Shown here piece after piece: positions 41,138 through 50,640 of a stretch of DNA of 64,000 bases (its first letter is position 1; the number at the start of each line of letters is the position of its first letter). The notes below the pieces were generated by a model, which was not told the DNA's origin, did no database searches, and saw only the letters and a program-made list of their open reading frames with translations. The position numbers and the translations under genes were made by a program. The stretch is from Variovorax sp. 679 (GTDB lineage Bacteria > Pseudomonadota > Gammaproteobacteria > Burkholderiales > Burkholderiaceae_C), in assembly GCF_003952185.1 (NCBI RefSeq), contig NZ_RXFS01000004.1:496001-560000 (forward strand). The letters run 5' to 3'.

Positions 41138-43845
41138 GTGAAATCAGCCGCACCGCCCTTTTCGGCAAGCTCAACTCGCTGGCCTACAAGGCCATCGAAG
41201 GCGCCACCGTGTTCTGCAAGATGCGGGGCAATCCGTACGTGGAGCTGGAGCACTGGTTCGCGCAGCTGCTGCAGGCGCAGGACTCCGACCTGCACCGCGT
41301 GATCCAGCACTACGGCCTCGACGTATCGGTCATCGCCAAGGACATGACCGCCGCGCTCGACCGCCTGCCGCGCGGCGCCACCGCCATCAGCGACTTCTCT
41401 CCGCACATCGAGAACGCCATCGAGCGTGCATGGACCTACGCCACGCTGCAGTTCGGCGAGGCGCAGGTGCGCACCGGCTACCTGCTGGTGGGCATGCTGA
41501 AGACGCAGAGCCTGCGCAATCCGCTGTTCGGACTGTCGAAGCAGTTCGAGAAAGTAAAGGTCGAGGACCTGGCCGACAACTTCGCGAAGATCTGCGATGC
41601 ATCGCCCGAAGCGCAGATGCGCGCGCAGGACGGCACCGGCATGGGCAGCGGCGCGCCGGGCGAAGATTCCGGCGCGATGGCGCCGGCCGCCATGGGCAAG
41701 GGCGACGCGCTGAAGAAGTTCGCTGTCGACCTCACCGAGAAGGCGAAGAAGGGCGAGATGGACCCGGTCACCGGCCGCGACGAGGAAATCCGCCAGATCG
41801 TCGACATCCTCATGCGCCGCCGCCAGAACAACCCGCTGCTCACCGGCGAGGCCGGCGTCGGCAAGACTGCCGTCGTCGAAGGCTTCGCGCAGCGACTTGC
41901 GCGCGGCGACGTGCCACCGCAGCTGAAGGACGTGAAGCTGCTCACGCTCGACATCGGCCTGCTGCAGGCCGGCGCGAGCATGAAGGGCGAGTTCGAACAG
42001 CGCCTGCGCCAGGTGATCGACGAGGTGCAGAGCTCGCCCACGCCCATCATTCTTTTCATCGACGAGATCCACACGCTGGTGGGCGCGGGCGGCGCGGCCG
42101 GCACCGGCGACGCAGCCAACCTGCTCAAGCCTGCGCTGGCGCGCGGCAACCTGCGCACCATCGGCGCCACCACATGGGCCGAGTACAAGAAGTACATCGA
42201 GAAAGACCCGGCGCTCACCCGCCGCTTCCAGGTGGTGCAGGTGCCGGAGCCCGACGAGACCAAGGCGATCCTGATGCTGCGCGGCGTGGCCAGCGTGCTC
42301 GAGAAGCACCACCGCGTGCAGCTGCTCGACGAGGCCATCGAGGCGGCCGTGAAGCTGAGCCATCGCTACATTCCCGCGCGCCAGCTGCCCGACAAGGCCG
42401 TGAGCCTGCTCGACACCGCCTGCGCGCGCGTGGCCGTGTCGCAGCATGCGACGCCGCCCGAGGTGGAAGACTGCATGCGCCGCATCGAAGGGCTGACGGT
42501 CGAGCAGGAAATCATCGGCCGCGAGGAAGCCATCGGCATCGACGTGACCAAGCGCGCCGCGCAGGTGGCCGCGCTGCTGGCCGAGTCGAAGGTGCAGCTC
42601 GATGCGTTGAATGCGCGCTGGCAGGAAGAGAAAGGGCTGGTCGATAGGCTGCTGGAGCTGCGCAGCAAGCTGCGCGCGGGCAACAAGCCGGTGGATACGC
42701 CGGCTGCCGCCACGGCCACCGATGCAGCCCCCGCCGCTGCAGAACCTGCTCACGACAGGGCCGCGCTGCTCGCCGAACTGCACGAACTGCAGGCGAAGAT
42801 CCACGCGGTGCAGGGCGAGTCGCCGCTCATCCTGCCTTCGGTCGACGAGCAGGCCGTGGCCTCGGTGGTCGCCGACTGGACCGGCATTCCCGTCGGCCGC
42901 ATGGTGAAGAACGAAGTGGAAGCGGTGCTCAAGCTCGCCGACACGCTCAACCAGCGCGTGATCGGCCAGAAGCACGGGCTGGAGATGATCGCGCGGCGCA
43001 TCCAGACATCGCGTGCGCGGCTGGACAACCCGCAGAAGCCCATCGGCGTGTTCATGCTCTGCGGCACCTCCGGCGTCGGCAAGACCGAGACCGCGCTCGC
43101 GCTGGCCGAAGCGCTGTACGGCGGCGAGCAGAACATCATCACCATCAACATGAGCGAGTTTCAGGAGGCGCACACCGTCTCCACGCTCAAGGGCGCGCCT
43201 CCGGGCTACGTGGGCTACGGCGAGGGCGGCATCCTGACCGAGGCGGTGCGCCGCCGGCCCTACAGCGTGGTGCTGCTCGACGAAGTGGAGAAGGCCCACC
43301 CCGACGTGCACGAGATCTTCTTCCAGGTCTTCGACAAGGGCTGGATGGAAGACGGCGAGGGCCGGATGATCGACTTCAAGAACACCATCATCCTGCTGAC
43401 CACCAACGCCGGCAGCGAGCTGGTGATGAGCATGTGCCGCGACCCCGAGCTGCTGCCCGAGCCCAACAGCCTGGCCGATGCGCTGAAGGCGCCGCTGATG
43501 AAGGTGTTTCCGCCCGCGCTGCTGGGTCGCATCGTCACCATTCCCTATTACCCGCTGTCGCCCGAGATGATGAAGAAGATCGTGCGGCTGCAGCTGGGCC
43601 GCATCAAGAAGCGCGTCGAGACCAACCACGGCGTGCCCTTCGAGTACAGCGAGGCGGTGGTCGAGCAGGTGGTCGCGCGCTGCCAGGACCCGGAGTCGGG
43701 CGGACGCGTGATCGACGCGATCCTCACCAACACCGTGCTGCCCACGATCTCGGTCGAGTACTTGCAGCGCCTGGCCTCGGGTGGGGAGATCCGTCGCGTG
43801 GCGCTCGATGTGAAGGACGCCGACTTCACCTACGCGTTCGACTGA
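41134..43845 (+). CDS. tssH: T6SS sheath-recycling AAA+ ATPase TssH (ClpV)
   Basis: A 903-residue hexameric ATPase that disassembles contracted TssB/TssC sheath. The N-terminal Clp-N-like region is followed by AAA domain 1 with Walker A GEAGVGKT (238-245) and FIDEIHTLVGAGG. A middle coiled-coil region has a Thr/Ala-rich linker. AAA domain 2 has Walker A GTSGVGKT (644-651) and VVLLDEVEKAHPDVHE. The long N-terminus beginning MSEISRTALFGKLNSLAYKA and the lack of ClpB-specific features support ClpV over ClpB. Its substrates TssB and TssC are not in the window. Confidence 0.95.
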   Translation: MSEISRTALFGKLNSLAYKAIEGATVFCKMRGNPYVELEHWFAQLLQAQDSDLHRVIQHYGLDVSVIAKDMTAALDRLPRGATAISDFSPHIENAIERAWTYATLQFGEAQVRTGYLLVGMLKTQSLRNPLFGLSKQFEKVKVEDLADNFAKICDASPEAQMRAQDGTGMGSGAPGEDSGAMAPAAMGKGDALKKFAVDLTEKAKKGEMDPVTGRDEEIRQIVDILMRRRQNNPLLTGEAGVGKTAVVEGFAQRLARGDVPPQLKDVKLLTLDIGLLQAGASMKGEFEQRLRQVIDEVQSSPTPIILFIDEIHTLVGAGGAAGTGDAANLLKPALARGNLRTIGATTWAEYKKYIEKDPALTRRFQVVQVPEPDETKAILMLRGVASVLEKHHRVQLLDEAIEAAVKLSHRYIPARQLPDKAVSLLDTACARVAVSQHATPPEVEDCMRRIEGLTVEQEIIGREEAIGIDVTKRAAQVAALLAESKVQLDALNARWQEEKGLVDRLLELRSKLRAGNKPVDTPAAATATDAAPAAAEPAHDRAALLAELHELQAKIHAVQGESPLILPSVDEQAVASVVADWTGIPVGRMVKNEVEAVLKLADTLNQRVIGQKHGLEMIARRIQTSRARLDNPQKPIGVFMLCGTSGVGKTETALALAEALYGGEQNIITINMSEFQEAHTVSTLKGAPPGYVGYGEGGILTEAVRRRPYSVVLLDEVEKAHPDVHEIFFQVFDKGWMEDGEGRMIDFKNTIILLTTNAGSELVMSMCRDPELLPEPNSLADALKAPLMKVFPPALLGRIVTIPYYPLSPEMMKKIVRLQLGRIKKRVETNHGVPFEYSEAVVEQVVARCQDPESGGRVIDAILTNTVLPTISVEYLQRLASGGEIRRVALDVKDADFTYAFD

Positions 43846-43867
43846 ATTCCACCCTCAAGAGAAGAAG

Positions 43868-46800
43868 ATGGCCGACAACGAGTTCCGCATCGAGAGCGAT
43901 TCACCCGCCGAGGACGACCTGATGTTCTGGCGCATCGTGGGGCACGAGGCGCTGGCGCGTCCTTCGGCCTACGAGCTCACGGTGCTCTCGACGAACAAGG
44001 CCATCGACGCCAAGGACATCCTGGGGCATGCCTTCGACGTGGTCATCGAGTTCAAGGACGCCGACGGCGGCACGCACGAGCGCCACTGCCAGGGCCATGC
44101 GGTGCGTTTCGTGCGCGCGGGCCACGTGGGGCGGCATCACGAGTACCGCATCACGCTGCGCTCCTGGTTCTGGCTGCTCACCAAGCGCGCCAACTCGCGC
44201 ATTCTGCAGGAAAAGAAGGTGCTGGAAGTGCTCGACGCGGTGTTCGAGGACAGCCCCATCAAGCGCTTCAAGAAGACCAAGTCCGACAACGTCGTCGGCA
44301 CGCACAACCCGAGGCGCTACTGCGTGCAGCACCAGGAGAGCGACTACCGCTTTCTCTCGCGCCTGCTGGAGGACGAGGGCATCTACTACTGGTTCGACGC
44401 GCACGACGCGCCCGGCACCATGCACCTCTCGGACGCCAGCGACATGGCGCACGACAAGCTGCCGGCGGCCGACACGTTGCGCCACATGGCCGTCAACGCC
44501 GCCGAGCCGCGCTTCAACGAGATCTCGCGCTGGGTGAGCGGGCGGCAGTTCGACACAGGCAAGCATGCCTCGCGCGACAGCGACTTCAAGGCCATCAAGA
44601 AGAAGCTGGGCGCCGACATCGACGCCTCGGACGACCACGAGCTGGCGAGCCTGGAGCTGTTCGAGTTTCCGGGCGGCTACTTCACGGGCGACGACGCCGA
44701 GACCCGCGCCAAGCTGCGCGGCGACGAACTCAATGCGCGCCGCGATCGCCACTGGGCCGTGACGCCGTGGCCCGACGTGACGGCAGGGCGCGGCTTCAAG
44801 TACGAGGGCGACCCCGACGGCACGCGCAACGGCGACTACATCATCGCGGCCTGCACTTTCGTCGCCAGCCATCGCGGCTACGAGGGCGCGAGCGGAAGCG
44901 CCCCGGCCCGGCCGGTGCTCGACGCGCTGGCCGAAGTGCTGCGCGACGACGCGGTGAATGCCGACACGCTGCCGGTGCTGGAGGAGCTCATCGCCACCAC
45001 GCCCGCGCTCTCGGCCGCGCAGACCGGCAACAGCATCTTCCTGCTGACCGTGATGCCCGCCGAACGCCTGTTCCGCGCGCCGCGACTCACGCCGCGCGTG
45101 ACCATGCCGGGCCCGCAGACCGCCATCGTGGTCGGTCCCAAGGGCGACGAACTGCACGTGGACGACCACGGCCGGGTGAAGGTGCACTTCCACTGGGACC
45201 GCTACGACGAGAGCAACGAGAAGTCGACCTGCTGGATCCGCGTGTCGCAGCCCTGGGGCGGCAAGGGCTGGGGCGGCTACTTCATTCCGCGCATCGGGCA
45301 GGAGGTGATCGTCGATTTCCTCAACGGCGACCCCGACCGGCCGATCATCATGGGCCGCGTCTACAACGACGAGCAGCCCATACCGTACAAGTCGCCCACG
45401 CAGAGCGGCTTCAAGACCCGTTCCACGCCCGGCGGAGGTCCCGCGAACTACAACGAGATCATGTTCGAGGACAAGAAGGGCGAGGAGAACATCAACATCC
45501 ACGCAGAGCTCGACATGAGCCGCAGCGTGGAGCGCGACGACTCCACCACCATCGACCGCGACCAGAGCGTCACCGTCAAGCGCGACCAGACCAACCATGT
45601 GGACCGCGACCGCAAGAGCACGGTGACGCGCAACGACACCAACATGGTGGTGGTCGACCAGAAGAACACGGTCAAGGGCAAGCAGAACAACCAGGTGGTG
45701 GGCAACCGCGACTCCTTCGTCGACGGCAACGACTCGCTCAAGGTGAAGGGCACCAGCACGCACGAGGTGGTGGGGGCGCGCAGCGACATCTCGCGGGCCG
45801 GCGAAACCCGCAGCGTGACCGGCAACCAGACCATCACCGTCAGCGGGAGCCTGACCTACAAGGCCGCGAAGATGAGCTTCGAGGCCGCGCACATCGACTG
45901 GATGGTGACGGGCGCGAGCTCGAAGTACATCACGGTGCCCACCGGGCCGCTGCACCTGATGGCCAACAAGATCAAGCTGATGAGCAACACCGGCATCGAG
46001 ATGATGGCGGTGGGCAACATCGACGCCACCTCCATTGGGAGCAACACCACGGTGCTGGGGCCGAACTCGAGCGGCTACATCGGCATCAACAGCGAGGCCA
46101 ACCTGGGCATCGCGCGCGCGACCTTCATGGGGATGAGCGTCGACAACGCCCTCGCGCTGAGCATGTCGAACTTCGTGGGCATCAAGATCGACAACACGGC
46201 GGGCATAGCGATCGATACCGTGGCCGCCGTGGCGATCGAGCAGAGGACCAGCAACGTGCGCCAGTCGACGCTGCAGTGCTTCACGCCGGGCGCGGGCGGC
46301 AGTGCGGGTGCAGGTGCCGCGGCCGCCGCTGCGTTGGGGGCGGTCGCCGGCGCGGGCAGTGCCATCGTGGACGTGCTCGCCACGCTGGACCAGTACGCGG
46401 CGGCCGAGGAACAACTGAAGACCGCGGCCAAGGAGGCCGAGGCGGCCGGCCTGCCCGGCCTGGCCGGGCGCCTGTCCAGCCTGGCGACCATCACCCGCAT
46501 GCGACACAACCAGGGGATCATGGGCGCGGTGCCCGTGCTCGGAACGGGGCTCGAGGTGTTCCTGGAGGTCTTCACCGGCGGCGATTCGACGGGGACCGGT
46601 GCACTGGCCGGCGACCAGTCGAGCAATGCGGACGGCACGACCGCCGCGCCGCCACCGCCGCCCGGCGAGATCGAGCCTACGCAGGCATGGCAGCCACCGC
46701 CACCCGGCAGCGGCGGTGCGGGTGGCACGGGTGGGTCTTCGGGTACGGGGGGCACCGGCGGCGGAAGCGGTGGGAGCAGTGGAGGCACCGGCGGCGGCAG

Positions 46801-46936
46801 CGGCACGGGTGCGGGCGGCAGCAGCGGGGGCGGCGCTGGAGGCGGCGGTGGCGCCGGTGGAAGCTCCGGCGGGTCCTCGGGTGGTGGCGGCGGTGGAGCA
46901 GGCGGCGCAGGCGGTGGTTCTGGCGGCGGCATCTAA
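43868..46936 (+). CDS. vgrG: T6SS spike protein VgrG1 (TssI) with Gly-rich C-terminal extension
   Basis: A 1022-residue trimeric spike. The gp27-like base (FRIESDSPAEDDLMFWRIVG, RYCVQHQESDYRFLSRLLED, EGIYYWFD) and gp5-like OB and beta-helix regions (GRVKVHFHWDRYDESNEKST, CWIRVSQPWGGKGWGGYF, RPIIMGRVYNDEQPIPY) are complete by about residue 560. Charged DRDQSVTVKRDQTNHV-type repeats form the start of the helix. From about residue 804 an extension holds an Ala-rich hydrophobic segment and helices (EEQLKTAAKEAEAAGLPGL). It ends in about 80 residues that are almost only Gly, Ser, Ala and Thr (from about 945). No known effector domain is recognisable. VgrG2 at 51771 is a close paralogue in the first half. 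The start is ATG at 43868, seven bases after AAGAGAAG. Confidence 0.93.
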   Translation: MADNEFRIESDSPAEDDLMFWRIVGHEALARPSAYELTVLSTNKAIDAKDILGHAFDVVIEFKDADGGTHERHCQGHAVRFVRAGHVGRHHEYRITLRSWFWLLTKRANSRILQEKKVLEVLDAVFEDSPIKRFKKTKSDNVVGTHNPRRYCVQHQESDYRFLSRLLEDEGIYYWFDAHDAPGTMHLSDASDMAHDKLPAADTLRHMAVNAAEPRFNEISRWVSGRQFDTGKHASRDSDFKAIKKKLGADIDASDDHELASLELFEFPGGYFTGDDAETRAKLRGDELNARRDRHWAVTPWPDVTAGRGFKYEGDPDGTRNGDYIIAACTFVASHRGYEGASGSAPARPVLDALAEVLRDDAVNADTLPVLEELIATTPALSAAQTGNSIFLLTVMPAERLFRAPRLTPRVTMPGPQTAIVVGPKGDELHVDDHGRVKVHFHWDRYDESNEKSTCWIRVSQPWGGKGWGGYFIPRIGQEVIVDFLNGDPDRPIIMGRVYNDEQPIPYKSPTQSGFKTRSTPGGGPANYNEIMFEDKKGEENINIHAELDMSRSVERDDSTTIDRDQSVTVKRDQTNHVDRDRKSTVTRNDTNMVVVDQKNTVKGKQNNQVVGNRDSFVDGNDSLKVKGTSTHEVVGARSDISRAGETRSVTGNQTITVSGSLTYKAAKMSFEAAHIDWMVTGASSKYITVPTGPLHLMANKIKLMSNTGIEMMAVGNIDATSIGSNTTVLGPNSSGYIGINSEANLGIARATFMGMSVDNALALSMSNFVGIKIDNTAGIAIDTVAAVAIEQRTSNVRQSTLQCFTPGAGGSAGAGAAAAAALGAVAGAGSAIVDVLATLDQYAAAEEQLKTAAKEAEAAGLPGLAGRLSSLATITRMRHNQGIMGAVPVLGTGLEVFLEVFTGGDSTGTGALAGDQSSNADGTTAAPPPPPGEIEPTQAWQPPPPGSGGAGGTGGSSGTGGTGGGSGGSSGGTGGGSGTGAGGSSGGGAGGGGGAGGSSGGSSGGGGGGAGGAGGGSGGGI

Positions 46937-46951
46937 CGACGCAAGCTCGGC

Positions 46952-49543
46952 ATGCAAGTCCTCAAACCCCAGGCGCTCGGCCTGTCCACCAGGCCCATCG
47001 AGTTCCGCAAGCGCTTCGGACTCAGCATCAGCGCGTACCTGCATCTGCCTTTCGAGCAGGGCGCGCGCGGTTGCCTGTGGGCCGAGCAGTCGATGTGGGG
47101 CTTCCTCTCGCAGGAGATGGCGCAGCCGCTGATCGACGAGGGCGTGGCCAAGCTCACGCCCGAGTTCCTCGTGCACGGAAAGGCGTTTCCGCCGAAGGAC
47201 CGGCCTTCGGCCTGCGCGGTGCGCGCGCGCTTCGGCGACCGCGAGAAGACCCTGCTCGTGTTCGGCGACCGCTACTGGGACGGCAGCCGGCCCAGCGCGC
47301 CGCAGGCTTTCGAATCGATGCCGCTCGACTGGTCCGCGGCCTATGGCGGTGCCGACTTCGCCGGCAACCCCCAGGGGCGCGGGCGCGACACGAAGGATGG
47401 AGTCACCTGGCTGCCCAACACCGAGCTGCCGGCCGACCGGCTGCTGCGCCCCGACCAGGCCATCGTGCCGGCCGGCCTTGGCGCGCTCGACCTGATGCAT
47501 CCGCAGCGCGCGCAGTACCGCGGCACCTACGACGCCGACTATCTCAAGCAGCACGCACCGGGCTTCGCGCCCGATACCGACTGGCGCTACTTCAACCTCG
47601 CGCAGCCCGACCAGTGGATGGGTGGCGCGCTCGCCGGTGACGAGGCGTTCTCGTTCGAGAACATGCACCCCGGCAAGCCGCTGATCGAAGGCCGGCTGCC
47701 CGGCATGAGGGTGCGCGTGTTCGCCGGCTATCGCATGCCGGACGCCGAGCCGAAGATCCGCGAGGTTCCGCTGCGCCTGACCACCGTGTGGTTCTTCCCG
47801 CATGCGGAGCGCTGCATCGCGATCTTCCAGGGGCTGGCCGAAGTGGGGACGGACGACAGTGCCGACGTGCTGAGCCTCATGGGCGCCGTCGAGCGCCTGG
47901 GCGAGGTCCGCACCGACCAGTACTACCTCGACGCCGCCGCCAGGCGCGTTGACCCGAAGACGGGCTCGATCTACGCGCTGTTCGACAACGACCTGCTGCC
48001 CGAAGGCGTCAGCACGGCCGACCCGAGCGTCGAGGCCGCGAAGGCGTCTTTCGCCACCGACAACCTGCAGGCCGAAGGCCAGTACCGCCGGGCGAAGGCG
48101 GATGTCGCGATCGCGCGTGGAAAGGCCGAACAGGCGGGACTGGACCCCGACGCGCTCGGCATCCGAATGCCGCCCCGGGAGAAGGTGCCCACCGGCGACG
48201 CCCTGCCGCCTTACCTCGAAGAGCAGATGAAGCTCGCGGAAGCGCAGCAGTGGGCCGCCGTCGAGGATGCCGTGGGCGTTCTCGAGAAGGCGATGGCGCT
48301 GCCGCCAGGCAAGATGGACGTCGCGAAACTCCAGCACCGCGGACCGCCCGTCTATCGCGCCGAGAAGCATCTGGCCGAGATGCGTGCGCTGGTGGCTTCG
48401 GGAACCCGTCCGATCGATCTCGCGCCGGTGCTGCCCAAGCTCTACGAGCTCGAGAAAACACATCGCCAGGGCTACCTGGCAACGGCTCACATGCAGCCGC
48501 GGGTCGATCCCATGCCGGCTGCGGAAGCTTCGGCACTGCGCGCCGAAATGGCGCGCGCCGTGCCGGCCGGCATCCGGATGTTCGCGGGCATCGACTTCAC
48601 CGGAGCCGATCTCTCGGGGCTGGACTTGCGCGAAGCGAATTTCGAAGGCGCCTGGCTCGAGGCCGCGGACTTGCGCAATGCCAATCTCTCGGGAGCCAAT
48701 TTCTCGGGAGCGGTGCTGGCGCATGCCCGGCTCGACGGCGCGATTGCCATCGGCACCAGGTTCTGCAAGGCCAACATCGGCAAGGCGACACTGTCCGGCG
48801 CGGTGTTCGACGAAGCCGACTTCTCCGGCGCGGTGCTCATGGGCTGCGCGTTCGCGAAAACGCAGATGCGCCGCGCCGTCTTCGCGGGCGCCAATCTGCT
48901 CGAGACCACCTGGGGCAGCGCCGACTGGCAGGGCGCAAAGCTGGCGGGCCAGACTTTCCACAAGCGCGATCTGCGGGGCATGCGCATGCCGGAGGCCGAT
49001 CTTTCGGCCACGACCTTCATGGAGTGCAACCTGTCGGGTGTCGACCTGCATGGCGCGACGCTCGAGAGCGCCACCTTCGTCAACAGCAATCTCGATGCCG
49101 TCGATCTGAGGGCTGCACGCTGTGCAGGCGCCGTGGCGGTCCAGAACTCGCATATGAAAGAAGCCGACCTGAGTGGCGCCGATCTGCGCAGCTTCAATTT
49201 CGGCGCCGGCGATCTGCGTGGCGCGAAGATGGTCCGGGCTACGCTCGATGGTGCCAATCTCTGCGAGGCACGCATCGACGGTGCCGACCTGAGGCTTTCC
49301 AGTGCCAAGGGAGCGCTGATGCGCCTGGCCGGTTGCGCGGGTGCGTTGCTGTCGGGCGTGAATTTCAGCGATGCGGTGCTCCAGAAAGCCGACCTGCGCG
49401 GCGCCGACCTGCGGCGCAGCAATCTCTTCGGCGCCGATCTCGGACGCGTGAGACTCGATGGCGACACCCTCTTCGATGGGGCATTGCTGAAGCGGGCACG
49501 CACCTGGCCCCGCCTCACGCCGGAACAGCAGGCCGCGCAATGA
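46952..49543 (+). CDS. DUF2169 adaptor fused to a pentapeptide-repeat domain
   Basis: An 863-residue protein. The first half is a DUF2169 domain (YLHLPFEQGARGCLWAEQSM, RPSAPQAFESMPLDWSAAYGG, FNLAQPDQWMGGALAGDEAF). A helical linker follows, then from about residue 546 to the end come tandem pentapeptides of the A(D/N)LSG type (GADLSGLDLREANFEGAWLE), which fold as a right-handed square beta-helix. DUF2169 proteins are found beside VgrG and DUF4150 genes and serve as adaptors that load effectors onto the spike. The fused helix may be the effector-docking or spike-docking part (inference). The stop overlaps the next pentapeptide gene (ATGA), so both are probably made together. The start is ATG at 46952. 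Confidence 0.82.
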   Translation: MQVLKPQALGLSTRPIEFRKRFGLSISAYLHLPFEQGARGCLWAEQSMWGFLSQEMAQPLIDEGVAKLTPEFLVHGKAFPPKDRPSACAVRARFGDREKTLLVFGDRYWDGSRPSAPQAFESMPLDWSAAYGGADFAGNPQGRGRDTKDGVTWLPNTELPADRLLRPDQAIVPAGLGALDLMHPQRAQYRGTYDADYLKQHAPGFAPDTDWRYFNLAQPDQWMGGALAGDEAFSFENMHPGKPLIEGRLPGMRVRVFAGYRMPDAEPKIREVPLRLTTVWFFPHAERCIAIFQGLAEVGTDDSADVLSLMGAVERLGEVRTDQYYLDAAARRVDPKTGSIYALFDNDLLPEGVSTADPSVEAAKASFATDNLQAEGQYRRAKADVAIARGKAEQAGLDPDALGIRMPPREKVPTGDALPPYLEEQMKLAEAQQWAAVEDAVGVLEKAMALPPGKMDVAKLQHRGPPVYRAEKHLAEMRALVASGTRPIDLAPVLPKLYELEKTHRQGYLATAHMQPRVDPMPAAEASALRAEMARAVPAGIRMFAGIDFTGADLSGLDLREANFEGAWLEAADLRNANLSGANFSGAVLAHARLDGAIAIGTRFCKANIGKATLSGAVFDEADFSGAVLMGCAFAKTQMRRAVFAGANLLETTWGSADWQGAKLAGQTFHKRDLRGMRMPEADLSATTFMECNLSGVDLHGATLESATFVNSNLDAVDLRAARCAGAVAVQNSHMKEADLSGADLRSFNFGAGDLRGAKMVRATLDGANLCEARIDGADLRLSSAKGALMRLAGCAGALLSGVNFSDAVLQKADLRGADLRRSNLFGADLGRVRLDGDTLFDGALLKRARTWPRLTPEQQAAQ

Positions 49544-50598
49544 CCGTCACTCCCAAGCTGCTGACGCTGGCCGTGCGCATGGGCGAAACCCTGAACGGCA
49601 CGGACCTCGGCAAGGGCCGTTTTGCCGGAGCGGCGCTCGGTGGCGGCGTGTTCTCGCAGGTACGCATGGCCGAGGCCGATTTTCGCAAGGCCGACTTGCG
49701 CGAGACCGTGTTCGACCAGTGCGACATGCGCGGCCTCATTGCCTCGGGCGCCAACTTGCGCAAGGCGGTGTTCAATCGCTGCCAGCTCGATCATGCGGAT
49801 CTGCGCCAGGCCAACCTGCACGGTGCCGTGTTCACCGAATGCGACCTGATGCATGCGCAGCTCGCGGATGCCGCGATGTCGATGGCGACGGTCGACAAGT
49901 GCCGGCTCGACCATGCGAACCTGCGCGGCGTCCGGCTCGATGCGGCCGTCATCACCCAGTCGGTGCTGCTCGACGTGTGCGCCGACGACACAGGCTGGCA
50001 ATACACCACGGTCACCGAGTGCGATCTTTCGCACCTGACGTGGGCCGGCGCGCGCATGCAGCGCAACGTGTTCTTCAAGACCTCGCTCAAGGGCATGTCG
50101 TTCGCCGGGCTGGATCTCGATGGCTGCCAGTTCTCGTCCGCCGACCTGAGCGGAGCCGACTTCGGCGGCGTTGCGTTGCAGCAGTGCAATTTCCAGAACG
50201 CCAATCTCGAAGGCGCAAAGTTCGTGAACGCGATCGCGCCGTCGGCAATCTTCTGCGCGGCCACCGGCAAGGGCGCCGACTTCTCGGGCGCCCGCCTGCG
50301 GCAGGCCCTCTTCACCGGCGCCGTGCTGCCGCAAGCCAACTTCGCGGGCTGCGACCTGTACCAGACCCATTTCGCGGGCGCGAAAGTGCAGGGTGCCAAC
50401 TTCAGCGGCGCCGAGCTGACATACGCCGATTTCAGGCATGCCGACCTCACGTCGGCCGACCTGCACCGCGCCACCATGCTGCGCACCGTGCTGCATGCCG
50501 CCATCACCGAGAACGCACAGATGAGCGACCGCGCGCGTGCGCTCGAGACCGATCCGGAGCTCGCGGAATCGGAGCGCTGGCAGCCGCAGGTTGCCTGA
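49540..50598 (+). CDS. Pentapeptide-repeat protein of the VgrG1 cassette
   Basis: A 352-residue protein consisting almost wholly of pentapeptide repeats (EADFRKADLRETVFDQCDM, HADLRQANLHGAVFTECDLM, SADLSGADFGG, KGADFSGARLRQALFTGAVL), interrupted near residue 150 (DDTGWQYTTVTECDLS). There is no signal peptide. The ATG at 49540 overlaps the upstream stop. Pentapeptide helices can mimic DNA or act as rigid scaffolds. In this position, between a DUF2169 fusion and a DUF3540 protein, a structural role in spike cargo loading is more likely than gyrase protection, but both remain open. The short C-terminal tail (ETDPELAESERWQPQVA) is not repetitive. Confidence 0.85.
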   Translation: MTVTPKLLTLAVRMGETLNGTDLGKGRFAGAALGGGVFSQVRMAEADFRKADLRETVFDQCDMRGLIASGANLRKAVFNRCQLDHADLRQANLHGAVFTECDLMHAQLADAAMSMATVDKCRLDHANLRGVRLDAAVITQSVLLDVCADDTGWQYTTVTECDLSHLTWAGARMQRNVFFKTSLKGMSFAGLDLDGCQFSSADLSGADFGGVALQQCNFQNANLEGAKFVNAIAPSAIFCAATGKGADFSGARLRQALFTGAVLPQANFAGCDLYQTHFAGAKVQGANFSGAELTYADFRHADLTSADLHRATMLRTVLHAAITENAQMSDRARALETDPELAESERWQPQVA

Positions 50599-50640
50599 TC
50601 GCCCGATCCGACGAATGAACGAACACAGAGGGGAAACGCC

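Noticed and set aside
41134..43845. General chaperone ClpB
   Set aside because: The operon position after tssG and the ClpV-type N-terminus fit TssH better.
43901..49540. 1879-codon open frame on the minus strand across vgrG1 and the DUF2169 gene
   Set aside because: It is antisense to two well-supported genes. The translation is Arg/His/Ala/Val-rich with no domain pattern, as expected for the shadow frame of GC-rich codons.
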